Assembly (NCBI GenBank): GCA_005776725.1
Contig: SXOO01000166.1
Location: forward strand, 1 to 43,109
From: Pseudomonadota bacterium
GTDB lineage: Bacteria; Myxococcota_A; UBA9042; GCA-2863065
Reading direction: 5' to 3'
DNA: 43,109 nt
The first letter of the stretch is position 1. Every line of letters begins with the position of its first letter. Below, one piece after another: positions 7,736 through 17,106 of the stretch. A program made the position numbers and the translations under genes. The notes below the pieces were generated by a model that was given only the letters and a program-made list of their open reading frames with translations, was not told the DNA's origin and made no database searches.

Positions 7736-8929
7736 ATGCTGAGGACGTTGCTGTTGTGCGCGTTATGGGCTGTCACGGCGGAGGCGCGCCTTCGCGTCGC
7801 GGTACTGCCCCTGCAGCCGGTGCTGCACGCCAAGGCGGCGCAGGCCGAGTGGCTCGAGGAGAAGCTCCACCGCGAGCTCGCGCGGCGAGGCGTAACCGTG
7901 CTGCGAGCTCTCCCGGCCGCCGGCGGGGCCAGTGACACGCGCTCCTGTGGCGTGCGGTGCCAGACCGCCGTGGGCAAGTCCCTCGGAGCCGATCGGGTCA
8001 TCGCGCCGTGGCTGTCGATCCAGCACGGCTTCACGAGCCAGGGGACGGCGTGGGTCTGGCACATGGACCAGGTCGACGTGGCGTCCGGCGCCGCTTGGGG
8101 AAGCTTCGAGAAGCTGTGCTCGTGCCCCGAGCGCTGGTGGGACGAGATCGTCGCCACGCAGGTGGGTGCGCTGCTCGCGTTCGATCCCAAGACCGAGCTG
8201 CGCCTCCCGCCCTCGGCGCCAAAGGCCGCCGTGTCTCGGGGCGCTCGCGAGGAGCCGGGGATGGTCTTCGTCCCAGCGGGGCCCTTCATCATGGGGACCG
8301 AGCGAGGCGAGTGGAACGACGAAGCGCCGAGGCACCTGGTAGAGCTCTCGGCGTACTGGATCGACCGCACCGAAGTCACGAACGCCGCCTACGACCGCTG
8401 CGTCGAGGCACGCGCCTGTCGGCCCACGAAGTTCCGGCGCCACAAGGTGCTCGGACAAGCGGAGCACCCCGTGGCCGGACCCAGCTGGTTCGACGCCGGC
8501 GCGTACTGCGCGTTCGCGGGCAAGCGCCTCCCCACGGAGGCCGAGTGGGAGAAGGCGGCGCGCGGCACGGACGAGCGAGTGTATCCGTGGGGAGATGTCT
8601 GGGACCGGAAGCTCGTGAACGCCAAGGGCGACGCCGACGGGTTCCCAGAGTCAGCCCCGGTGGGCAGCTTCCCGCGCAACCAGAGCCCCTACGGAGCGCT
8701 CGATATGGCCGGCAACGTCTGGGAGTGGACCGCAGACTTCTACTCCCAGGTGGGCTACCGGAAGAGCGAGAAGAAGGACCCCACGGGCCCGCCCAAGGGT
8801 CGGAAGCGCGCCATGCGCGGCGGGTCGTGGATGTATGACCTGCCGTTCTTTCACACGGCCCACAACCGAAGCCCTGGGCGCCCCGAGGTGAAGAAGCGGT
8901 ATGTGGGGTTCCGCTGCGTGAAGCGCTGA
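7736..8929 (+). CDS. Exported protein with formylglycine-generating-enzyme (SUMF1) fold, probably non-catalytic
   Basis: A 397-residue protein with signal peptide MLRTLLLCALWAVTAEA. Residues about 20-150 resemble the TolB-N/CsgG-like helper domains that start LRVAVLPLQ. From about 172 a full FGE-sulfatase domain follows: GMVFVPAGPFIMGTE, RTEVTNAAYDRCVE, AGKRLPTEAEWEKAARG, GNVWEWTADFY, MRGGSW and VGFRCVKR. In true formylglycine-generating enzymes the segment after RGGS(Y/W) carries the copper-binding cysteine pair; here it reads MYDLPFF with no cysteine. The domain is therefore more likely a binding or structural module than an oxidase. AAGGAGG precedes the ATG closely. It converges with the small membrane gene at 8956-9123. 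Confidence 0.8.
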   Translation: MLRTLLLCALWAVTAEARLRVAVLPLQPVLHAKAAQAEWLEEKLHRELARRGVTVLRALPAAGGASDTRSCGVRCQTAVGKSLGADRVIAPWLSIQHGFTSQGTAWVWHMDQVDVASGAAWGSFEKLCSCPERWWDEIVATQVGALLAFDPKTELRLPPSAPKAAVSRGAREEPGMVFVPAGPFIMGTERGEWNDEAPRHLVELSAYWIDRTEVTNAAYDRCVEARACRPTKFRRHKVLGQAEHPVAGPSWFDAGAYCAFAGKRLPTEAEWEKAARGTDERVYPWGDVWDRKLVNAKGDADGFPESAPVGSFPRNQSPYGALDMAGNVWEWTADFYSQVGYRKSEKKDPTGPPKGRKRAMRGGSWMYDLPFFHTAHNRSPGRPEVKKRYVGFRCVKR

Positions 8930-8948
8930 GGCGCGGGGCAGCGGGCAG

Positions 8949-8970
8949 CCTCAGCTCACGGGAGCTGAGG
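8949..8970. terminator. Bidirectional terminator-like hairpin between convergent genes
   Basis: CCTCAGCTC, ACGG loop, GAGCTGAGG: a perfect 9-bp stem between the stop of the FGE-fold gene (8929) and the 3' end of the small membrane gene, whose stop codon lies in the loop-proximal stem. No U-tract follows on either strand, so intrinsic termination is uncertain. Confidence 0.45.
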
Positions 8971-9123
8971 AGTGTCGAACTGCTGACGGACGCGGTAAGC
9001 GACCCACAGCGTCACCAGCGGGATCCCGCCGGGCAAGAGGAGAACGGCGAAGGCGGCCAGCGCGAAGAGCGCGGGGGAGCCCTCGAAGGCGTTCGTCCGG
9101 AGTGTGTTGAGTAATGTGTTCAT
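8956..9123 (-). CDS. Small (55-residue) membrane protein
   Basis: ATG at 9123 preceded by GGAGGGA (spacing about 4-5 nt), ending TGA at 8956. The product starts MNTLLNTLRTNAFEG and has one or two hydrophobic segments (about residues 18-42, interrupted by a PGGIP turn). It ends in a polar tail YRVRQQFDTPQLP. There is no known family. Good ribosome-binding site, membrane-like composition and a Pho-box-like site upstream support a real gene. Confidence 0.5.
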   Translation of the reverse strand: MNTLLNTLRTNAFEGSPALFALAAFAVLLLPGGIPLVTLWVAYRVRQQFDTPQLP

Positions 9124-9209
9124 GCGGTCCCTCCATGGTCGCAAGAAGAAGATGAGCGGAGGGGGGCGACGCGGCAATACGGGCGACCGAAGCGTGACGG
9201 AGGGGCGCG

Positions 9210-9231
9210 GACGGTGACTGAACGGTGACAG
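9210..9231 (-). promoter_or_regulatory. Pho-box-like direct repeat upstream of the small membrane protein gene
   Basis: On the minus strand CTGTCAC (9231-9225) and CAGTCAC (9220-9214) repeat with an 11-bp period, each followed by CGT. The enterobacterial PhoB box is two CTGTCAT half-sites 11 bp apart. The repeat ends 86 nt before the 55-residue gene start. Phosphate control is an inference from pattern only; other OmpR/PhoB-family regulators use similar spacing. Confidence 0.35.
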
Positions 9232-9273
9232 TGGATGCGGCGGGCGCTCCAAGCGTCCCCGCTCGCGCGGCGC

Positions 9274-10446
9274 TCAGAAGGCGAAGAGCAGCGGCACACC
9301 GACCAGCAAGACCACGAGCGTGGAGAGGGCCCCGAACCGCGTGTACTCCCAGAACGCGAGGACGTGGTGCTCGCGCGCACCCTCGGCCACGATCAGGTTG
9401 GCCACCGAGCCCACGAGGGTCAGGTTGCCCGCCACGGTGGACGCGAAGGCGACCACCAGCCACGCCGTGGTGGGATCGCCGCCAAACGCCGCTACCTCGG
9501 GGCCGGCCAGCACCACCATGGGGACGTTGGAGACCACGTTCGAGCCGGCGACCAGGGTGGCGACGAACGCGGCCACGCCCGACGCGCTGTCGAGCGCGAA
9601 CGCTGGCGCGACCGCGGCGAACGCGGCGCTCACGAGCCCCGTCGCGCGTAGGCCCTCCACCAGGATGAAGAGGCCGGCGAAGAACACCAGCAAGGCCCAA
9701 TCAACTCGCTCGAGCGCGCGCCCGAGATCGCTGCGCGCCAGCAGCGTCACGAGGGCCGCGCCTGCGAGCGCCGTGAGGCCCAGGTGTGCCCCAGCGAAGA
9801 ACGCGAGCGCCACCCCTGAGAACACGGCCGCGCTTCGCAGACGGATCGGGGCAGTGGGCGTGGGCGAGGGTGCCGGCAGGTCAGCGGCTACGCGACGGCC
9901 ATATATCCCCAGCAAGAGGGCTGTGTTGAGGGCCACGCCGACGACCGCGGCGAGGCCGCTGCGAGAGGCAAACTCCGCGAAGGGGATCCCGCTCATGGTG
10001 CCGACCAGCATGTTCTGGGGGTTCCCGACCAGCGTGGCCGCGCTCCCGATGTTGGCGTTCGTAGCGAGCGCCAGGAGGAAGGGTGTCATAGGGAGCCCGC
10101 TGGCCCGGCACAGCTGGACGACGACGGGCGTGAAGACGAGGCAGACCGTGTCGTTGACGAGGAACGCGGACAACCCGGCGGAGGCGACCGAAATCCAGAC
10201 GAGGAGTTGCCGGCCGCTGCGCGCCCGCCCCGCGAGCCACCGCGTGAGGCCCGCATAGACGCCGTCGTCGTCGAGGTGGACCGACAGGATCATCATGCCC
10301 AGGAGCAGCGCGATCGTATCGCCCGAGATCGCCTGCCAGGCGCGCTCAGGTGGCACGAGGCCAAGCAGCATCATGGCCACGGCGCCCACGAGCGCCGCGC
10401 CCGAGCGCCCGATCGGGTGGGGACCCCGCCCCGGCGCTGCGATCAC
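9274..10446 (-). CDS. ArsB/CitMHS-type (ion transporter superfamily) anion permease
   Basis: At least 390 residues and about 10-11 hydrophobic segments. Family hallmarks occur twice, as expected from the internal duplication of this superfamily: FLVNDTVCLVFTPVVV with SAATLVGNPQNMLVG in the first half, and GSNVVSNVPMVVLAGPEV with AGNLTLVGSVANLIVAE in the second. Members move arsenite, sodium/proton, citrate or other anions; the substrate cannot be read here. No ars genes are adjacent. The first canonical start, GTG at 10446, cuts into the first membrane helix. The frame stays open 14 more codons (ITAAALVVFGLAYA) to an ATA that overlaps the TAA of the upstream nuclease gene (10488-10485), so the true start may be the non-canonical ATA. 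Confidence 0.8.
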   Translation of the reverse strand: MIAAPGRGPHPIGRSGAALVGAVAMMLLGLVPPERAWQAISGDTIALLLGMMILSVHLDDDGVYAGLTRWLAGRARSGRQLLVWISVASAGLSAFLVNDTVCLVFTPVVVQLCRASGLPMTPFLLALATNANIGSAATLVGNPQNMLVGTMSGIPFAEFASRSGLAAVVGVALNTALLLGIYGRRVAADLPAPSPTPTAPIRLRSAAVFSGVALAFFAGAHLGLTALAGAALVTLLARSDLGRALERVDWALLVFFAGLFILVEGLRATGLVSAAFAAVAPAFALDSASGVAAFVATLVAGSNVVSNVPMVVLAGPEVAAFGGDPTTAWLVVAFASTVAGNLTLVGSVANLIVAEGAREHHVLAFWEYTRFGALSTLVVLLVGVPLLFAF

Positions 10447-10484
10447 GGCGTAGGCGAGCCCAAAGACGACGAGTGCGGCGGCGG

Positions 10485-11659
10485 TTATGCGGCCACCTCG
10501 TCACACAACGCGAGCAGCGCCCGCGCGCTGGGGACCTGCTTGAACGCGAGCACCGGGCCGGGCAGCGCCGGCAGCACGCCGTCGCCGCCGCCGCCGAAAG
10601 CGACCACGAGGTTCTTCGGTGCGTGCTTCTGTCGCTGGGGCCAGCTTCGGCTCAGGGCCTTGGCCCGCCAGCGCCAGACCAGCTCGATGTAGGCCCGCCG
10701 CCCGGTGGCGGTGTGGGTGAGCTGGAGGTCTGGGACCACCACGCCGCGCCCATCCAGTGAGAGGAGCGGGGCGTCCGCGGTGACCTCCCACCCGGTCGCG
10801 AGCTGGGTGAGCTTCTCCACCAACACCCGCTCTTCGTCGGCTATCCACTGCCCTGTGTCGCGCAGCGGCGAGACCAGGCCCGCCGCGGCGTCCAGCTTCA
10901 GCGTTGCGCGCGCTCGGCCCACGCGGCAGTCGGCCTCGAGCGACCACCCGGGCGCGAGCAGCAGCGCAGGCAAGAACGCGGCAAGCTGAACGCCGTAGCG
11001 GGTGGCGCCGTCCATGATGGCGAGGGGGCCGTCGACGTGGAACGTCCAGACGCCCTCGGCCTCGCGCTCGGCCGTGTAGAGCAGGCGGTTGAACTTGAGC
11101 CAGCGGATGAGCTGGCGGAGCCGCTTCGGGGTGGCCTCCTGCAAGCGCAACACGATGCCCTTCGCTCCGAGGAGGGCGGTCTGGGCCAGGGCCAGGTCGT
11201 ACGTTTGGACCAGCTCGTCGGGCGTGAGCGCGGGCGCCGTGACGAGGCGCGCCTCGGCGTGAAGATCCGCGTACAGCGCGGACTCCAGCGCCTCGGGCGC
11301 CACCGAGAGCTCCACCGCCACCTGCGCCAGCAGCGCGGCGCGCGCCTCCGGGCGCAGGGGCTGGGCCCAGGCCGCGCGCTCGAAGAGCCGCGCGCGGACC
11401 TGCTCGGGATCCAGCGCGGTGCCGAGGTCGAAGGACGCGCGGTCGAGCGCCAACTTCGCGAGCCCCTTGACGATCTTGGCGTCGCGCGTGGCCCCCGCGA
11501 GCTCGCCCAGCGCCTCGTCGAGCTCACCGCGCTGCACGCCCACGTGCGCCGCCAAGATCTGGAGCACGCTCTCGGCGTGGGCGCGGTCCTTCGGGCGGAG
11601 GAAGCCGAGTCGGAGGCCGCCGTCCTTCACGGTGGCTCGTAGCAGATCGCGCGGCAGCA

Positions 11660-11660
<1 letters not shown>
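10485..11660 (-). CDS. Bax1-like (DUF790) nuclease, partner of XPB helicase
   Basis: A 391-residue DUF790 protein. It starts MLPRDLLRATVKDGGLRLGF and has the family's conserved middle part (LIRWLKFNRLLYTAE, then VDGPLAIMDGATRYG). The C-terminal nuclease-like region has PD311 in VVVPDLQLTH and Glu326 in RRAYIELVW, matching a PD-(D/E)xK-type core although the usual E.K spacing is not obvious. In archaea Bax1 binds XPB and cuts DNA near the unwound junction. The ATG overlaps the helicase TGA by one base (TGATG), so the two are co-translated. The pair is inferred to act in DNA repair as a helicase-nuclease. Confidence 0.85.
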
Positions 11661-13033
<1,373 letters not shown>

Positions 13034-13039
13034 TGAGCC

Positions 13040-13067
13040 TTTGTACAGCTGTTAGGCCTTGCGTCAA
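13040..13067 (-). promoter_or_regulatory. Sigma-70-like promoter of the XPB-Bax1 operon
   Basis: On the minus strand TTGACG (13067-13062), a 16-nt spacer and TACAAA (13045-13040). The expected start point (about 13033) coincides with the GTG start codon of the helicase, so the transcript may be leaderless. An AAAGG 4 nt before the GTG could alternatively be a ribosome-binding site if transcription starts further upstream. Confidence 0.5.
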
Positions 13068-13136
13068 CTTGCCCGCCGGGACGAAGCGCATCCGCGTCCT
13101 CGCTCGACCGAGGCCGCTCCGCTATGGTGGCGCGCC

Positions 13137-14996
13137 ATGAACACCTGGGGCATCGACGACGGCTACCGCGACATCCAAGGCACCTGGCACGCCACGGATC
13201 CCGAGACTCGAGGCGCGATCCTGGCGTCGATGGGGGTGGGGCCCCGCACCCCCCTCCCCGATCCGCCGGTTCGTGTGATGCGCCAGGGGGTGCCCCTGCC
13301 GTTCGCGGCCGAGGTCACGCTCGAGTCCGGAGAGTCGGTGGCGGCCTCCGCTGGGGCGCGCCTCCCGTTGGGCTACCACGACGCGCGGCTCCGCGACGGC
13401 CGGGAGCTGCGGCTCATCGTCACGCCCGACGCCTGTCACCTGCCGGAGGGCCTCCGCGCTTGGGGCATCGCCACGCAGGTCTACTCGCTCCGAAGCGCGC
13501 GGTCCGCTGGGATGGGCGATCTCGGCGATCTCGCCCGACTCGGGACGATCACCCGGAGTCTCGGGGGCAAGTACCTGCTGCTCAACCCGCTGGGCGCCAC
13601 GTCCCCGGACTGGCTCGACCCGGAGCGGCAGCCGCGTGTGCCGGAAGAGCCAAGCCCGTACTACTCGGCGAGCCGGCTCTACCGAAACCCGCTCTACCTC
13701 GAGCTCGAGGCCGTCCCCGGCGCCGATCGCCACCGCGAGGCCATCGCGCTGGCGGGCGAGCAAGCGCGGTCGCTTCAACGCGGAGACCGCATCATCGACC
13801 GCGACGCGGTCGGCGCGTTGAAACGACCGCTGCTGGAGCTGCTCTGGCGCGAGTTCAGCGGTGACCACCCGGCGGACGTCCAGGACTTCGAGCGGTACCT
13901 CGCCGAGGGCGGCGTGTGGCTCCAGCGTTTCACGACGTGGTGTGCCCTCGCGGAGCGCCACGGGCCCTCGTGGTACGACTGGCCATCCGAGTTCCGCCGG
14001 CACGACAGCGACGCGGTGCGCGCGTTCGGCCTCGAGGCCAGGGAGCGCGTTCGGTTCCACGGCTGGCTGCAGTGGCTCATCGACCGCCAGCTCGCCAGCG
14101 CGAACTCGGCGTGCGGCCTCATGCACGACTTGCCGATCGGCTTCAACTCCGGCGGGGCGGACGGCTGGGTGTTCAAGGACTTCCTGGCACCCGGAATGAG
14201 CGTGGGTGCGCCCCCCGACGCGCTCGCGCCCGGCGGCCAGGACTGGGGCCTGCCGCCCTTCATCCCTCATCGCCTCCAAGAGGCCCGCTACGAGCCGTTC
14301 ATCGCCACGATCCGGCAGGGGCTGCGCCACGCCTGGGGCCTGCGGATCGACCACGTCATGGGGCTGTTTCGGCTCTTCTGGTGTCCCCACGGCCGGGGCG
14401 CGCGGTTCGGAGCGTACGTGCGCTACCCGGCGCAGGATCTCCTGGGGATCCTGGCGCTGGAGTCGCAGCGCGCCGGCGCGGTGGTCGTGGGCGAGGACCT
14501 CGGGACGGTGGAGAACGGCGTGCGCGAGGCCCTGGCCCGCCACAACGTGCTCAGCTACCGGCTGGGCGTCTTCGAGAGCATCCGCCCCGAGCGGTACCCG
14601 AAGCTCGCCATGGCGGCGCTCACCACCCACGACCTCGCCACCGTAGCGGGCGTCTGGACCGGGCAAGACGAGCGCGACCAGGAGGCGTTCGGGCTCGTGC
14701 CGCACGCCGAGGGCGCCGAGGAGATGCGCGAGCGCCTCGCACAGGTCGGGCGCGTAAAGCGCGAAGCGCCGGTCGAGGAGGTGCTCGTGAAGGTCCACGC
14801 CGCGTTGGCCGAGGCGCCGTCGGCGCTCCTCTGCGCCACGTACGAGGACCTGACGGCCTCGACGGACCGACCCAATCTGCCGGGGACGACTCGGGAGCGT
14901 CCGAACTGGTCGATCGCCCAGGCCACGCCGCTAGAAGAGCTCGAGGCGCACCCCGTCGCGAGCCGCGTCGCGCGAGCTCTGGCGACCGCGCCCTAG
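13137..14996 (+). CDS. malQ: 4-alpha-glucanotransferase (amylomaltase)
   Basis: A 619-residue GH77 enzyme that transfers alpha-1,4-glucan chains in glycogen and maltodextrin metabolism in the cytoplasm. Visible GH77 signatures are WGIATQVYSLRS (about 112-123), RIDHVMGLFRLFW (about 403-415, containing the nucleophile Asp), GEDLGTVENGV (about 451-461, acid/base Glu) and TTHDLATVAGVW (about 497-508, transition-state Asp in HD). The ATG at 13137 has no Shine-Dalgarno sequence. A -10-like TATGGT (13123-13128) ends 8 nt upstream, so it may be leaderless. It is divergent from the XPB operon with 103 bp between them. Confidence 0.93.
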   Translation: MNTWGIDDGYRDIQGTWHATDPETRGAILASMGVGPRTPLPDPPVRVMRQGVPLPFAAEVTLESGESVAASAGARLPLGYHDARLRDGRELRLIVTPDACHLPEGLRAWGIATQVYSLRSARSAGMGDLGDLARLGTITRSLGGKYLLLNPLGATSPDWLDPERQPRVPEEPSPYYSASRLYRNPLYLELEAVPGADRHREAIALAGEQARSLQRGDRIIDRDAVGALKRPLLELLWREFSGDHPADVQDFERYLAEGGVWLQRFTTWCALAERHGPSWYDWPSEFRRHDSDAVRAFGLEARERVRFHGWLQWLIDRQLASANSACGLMHDLPIGFNSGGADGWVFKDFLAPGMSVGAPPDALAPGGQDWGLPPFIPHRLQEARYEPFIATIRQGLRHAWGLRIDHVMGLFRLFWCPHGRGARFGAYVRYPAQDLLGILALESQRAGAVVVGEDLGTVENGVREALARHNVLSYRLGVFESIRPERYPKLAMAALTTHDLATVAGVWTGQDERDQEAFGLVPHAEGAEEMRERLAQVGRVKREAPVEEVLVKVHAALAEAPSALLCATYEDLTASTDRPNLPGTTRERPNWSIAQATPLEELEAHPVASRVARALATAP

Positions 14997-15029
14997 CGCC
15001 TCGAAAGGGGATCGCCAAACCTCGCAGGG

Positions 15030-15046
15030 GGGCCCCCAGGGGGCCC
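15030..15046. terminator. GC-only inverted repeat between convergent malQ and LysR gene
   Basis: GGGCCCCC and GGGGGCCC are perfectly complementary around a single A. A real hairpin would leave the central bases unpaired. It sits between the malQ stop (14996) and the LysR gene stop (15049). No T-tract is present, so termination strength is doubtful. Confidence 0.35.
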
Positions 15047-15048
15047 GG

Positions 15049-15924
15049 CTAAGCGCTTGGCCCGAGCCACGCCCTCACTCGAGGGTCAATGAAGTCGATA
15101 AAGGCGCGGACGCGCGGGCTCTTACGCAGCTCCGGGAGCGTCAGCAGCCACAAGTCGCGACGCGCGAGCGGGTCGACCGGGCCGACCCGTACGAGCTGCG
15201 GGTCGGCGTCGCCCTCGAGGCACGCGAGGAACTGCACTCCGAGCCCCGCGCTGATGAGCTCGTGCATCGCGGCGTTGCTGGCGTCCACCCGGAGCGCCAG
15301 CCGCGCGCCCGGCGCATGCTGGGCCAGCCAGGCGTCGAGCCAGCGGTGCTCCAGCCGCTCGTCCCAGTGGATCCACGGGTAGGCGCCGAGGGGCGCGTCC
15401 TCGCCAACGTGCTGGACGAGCTCGCGGCTGGCGTAAGGCGCGAACTGCATCGTGCCGAGGCGCCGGCCCACCAGGGTCTCGGGCGGCGTGTTGTTGAGGC
15501 GCAGGGCCACGTCCGCCTCGTGTCGCGCCAGCGAGAGCTCGTTGTCCGTAGCGGCTACGGTCAGCTCGATCCCGGGATACGTCGTGGTGAAGGTGCCTAT
15601 CGCACCTCGGAGACCCCGGAAGATCAGCTCCATCGTGGTGAGCCTTAGGGGGCCCTCGAGGCGGGCGTCACAGCCGAGTACGCGGCCCTCGAGGAGCAGG
15701 AGGTCCGCCTCGACACGTATCGCCGCCTCGACCACCTCGCGACCCGCGGCGGTGGCGCGGTACCCGTCGACGCCCCCCTCGAAGAGCTGGGTGCCGAGGC
15801 TCTCCTCGAGGGCCCGGAGGCGTCGGCTCACGGTAGTGTGACTCACGCCGAGCCGCTCCGCGGCGCCCGTCAACGTGCCCTCCCTCGAGACCGCGAGGGC
15901 GTACTGGAGGTCGTCCCACTGCAT
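15049..15924 (-). CDS. LysR-family transcriptional regulator
   Basis: A 291-residue regulator. The N-terminal winged helix-turn-helix is intact: MQWDDLQYALAVSREGTL, then AAERLGVSHTTVSRRLRALE with LGTQLFE. The remainder is the periplasmic-binding-protein-like effector domain from about residue 85 (GPLRLTTMELIFRG) to the end. Length and layout are normal for the family. It is divergent from a quinone-reductase-like gene with 87 bp between the starts, the usual arrangement for a LysR regulator and its target. The inducer is unknown. Confidence 0.9.
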   Translation of the reverse strand: MQWDDLQYALAVSREGTLTGAAERLGVSHTTVSRRLRALEESLGTQLFEGGVDGYRATAAGREVVEAAIRVEADLLLLEGRVLGCDARLEGPLRLTTMELIFRGLRGAIGTFTTTYPGIELTVAATDNELSLARHEADVALRLNNTPPETLVGRRLGTMQFAPYASRELVQHVGEDAPLGAYPWIHWDERLEHRWLDAWLAQHAPGARLALRVDASNAAMHELISAGLGVQFLACLEGDADPQLVRVGPVDPLARRDLWLLTLPELRKSPRVRAFIDFIDPRVRAWLGPSA

Positions 15925-15926
15925 CC

Positions 15927-15940
15927 GTGCATGTTCGCAC
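15927..15940. promoter_or_regulatory. Candidate LysR-type operator
   Basis: GTGC, six bases, GTGC's complement GCAC form a dyad in the divergent LysR/oxidoreductase intergenic region, 3 bp upstream of the LysR start codon. It contains a T...A framework similar to LysR boxes (T-N11-A) and would fit autorepression. Assigned by position and symmetry only. Confidence 0.3.
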
Positions 15941-16011
15941 AGGCGCCGCACGAAATCGCGCGTTGGCCGGAGCCCGGGGCGCTCCCAAGATGCGCGGAGG
16001 AGGAACGCCAG

Positions 16012-17097
16012 ATGACGCAGAGCCACACGAGCGACACGAGCAACTCGTGCTACCCGCGGGCGCCAGGACCGGTCACAGGGGAGCGCGCCGGAGCGCTCAC
16101 GCCGGGCCGCAGCACCTACTACGCCGGCCAGGTGCGCCGTTACGGCGGCCCGGAGGTGATCGAGCTGGTCGAGCTGCCGCGTCCGAGCGTTCCGCCCGGC
16201 TGGGTTCGGATCGCCGTGGAGGCCACTCCCGTCACCGCTGGTGATTCGCGCGTGCGTGCTGCGCGCGTCCCGACCGGGATGCGAACCCTGATGCGCCTGG
16301 CGCTGGGCTGGTCCGGCCCGCGACAAGGGGTGCTGGGTGTGGAGGCCGCCGGCGTGGTGACCGAGGTCGGCGCGGGCGTCACGGCCTGGCGCCCCGGCGA
16401 CGCGGTGCTCGCGGTGACCGGGGCGCGCTTCGGCGCCCACGCCGAGGAGCTGCTCCTGCCGGCAGACGCCGTCATCGTAGCCCGGCCTGCCGGCCTCGGC
16501 GCCGTCGAGGCCGCCGCCCTGGCGTTCGGCGGGCTCACCGCCACCCACTACCTTCGCGCCGCGGCGGTGAAGCCGGGCGAGCGTGTCCTGGTCATCGGAG
16601 CGTCAGGGGCTGTGGGGACGGCGTTCGTGCAGCTGGCGCGGCGCGAGGGGGCTGAGGTCACGGGGATCTGCGGCGCCCAGAACGCTGAGCTCGTGCGCCA
16701 GCTGGGCGCGCGAGAGACCGTCGACTACCGGCAGCGCGACGTGTTCTCCGACCCCGCGGAGACACGGCAGTGGGACGTGATCATCGACGCGGTCGGCGAG
16801 ACGGACTACTCCCGGGCGCGGCCCCGGTTGGCGCCGGGAGGCCGCCTGGTGCGCGTGGTGTGCGGCCTGCTCGGGCAGCTCGCCTGCAGCTTCCAGGGTC
16901 GGCTCCGCGGACATCGCGTCATCGCGGGCGTGGCCGGGGAGCGCCGCGAAGACGTCGTGCGTTTGTGCGACCTCGCAGCGCGAGGCGAGCTCCAGACGGT
17001 CGTGGACCGGGTCTACCCGCTATCGGAGATCCGAGCCGCACACGAGCGCGTGGACTCGGGGCGGAAGCGCGGCTCCGTGGTCCTCGTCCGTGGCTAG
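16012..17097 (+). CDS. Zinc-independent medium-chain dehydrogenase/reductase (quinone-oxidoreductase-like)
   Basis: A 361-residue MDR-superfamily NAD(P)H-dependent oxidoreductase. An N-terminal GroES-like fold (YYAGQVRRYGGPEVIELVEL, EAAGVVTEVGAGVTAWRPGD) precedes a Rossmann fold with the nucleotide loop GASGAVG at about 194-200. The cysteine cluster of zinc alcohol dehydrogenases is absent, which points to the quinone reductase/enoyl reductase branch. The ATG at 16012 is preceded by GCGGAGGAGG. Upstream in-frame codons to 15838 overlap the regulator and were not used. The first ~35 residues are polar and probably disordered. It is probably controlled by the divergent LysR regulator. Confidence 0.85.
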   Translation: MTQSHTSDTSNSCYPRAPGPVTGERAGALTPGRSTYYAGQVRRYGGPEVIELVELPRPSVPPGWVRIAVEATPVTAGDSRVRAARVPTGMRTLMRLALGWSGPRQGVLGVEAAGVVTEVGAGVTAWRPGDAVLAVTGARFGAHAEELLLPADAVIVARPAGLGAVEAAALAFGGLTATHYLRAAAVKPGERVLVIGASGAVGTAFVQLARREGAEVTGICGAQNAELVRQLGARETVDYRQRDVFSDPAETRQWDVIIDAVGETDYSRARPRLAPGGRLVRVVCGLLGQLACSFQGRLRGHRVIAGVAGERREDVVRLCDLAARGELQTVVDRVYPLSEIRAAHERVDSGRKRGSVVLVRG

Positions 17098-17106
17098 GGC
17101 TGGAGA

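Noticed and set aside
15838..16011. Upstream extension of the oxidoreductase reading frame
   Set aside because: It overlaps the divergent LysR helix-turn-helix; ATG 16012 has a strong GGAGGAGG.
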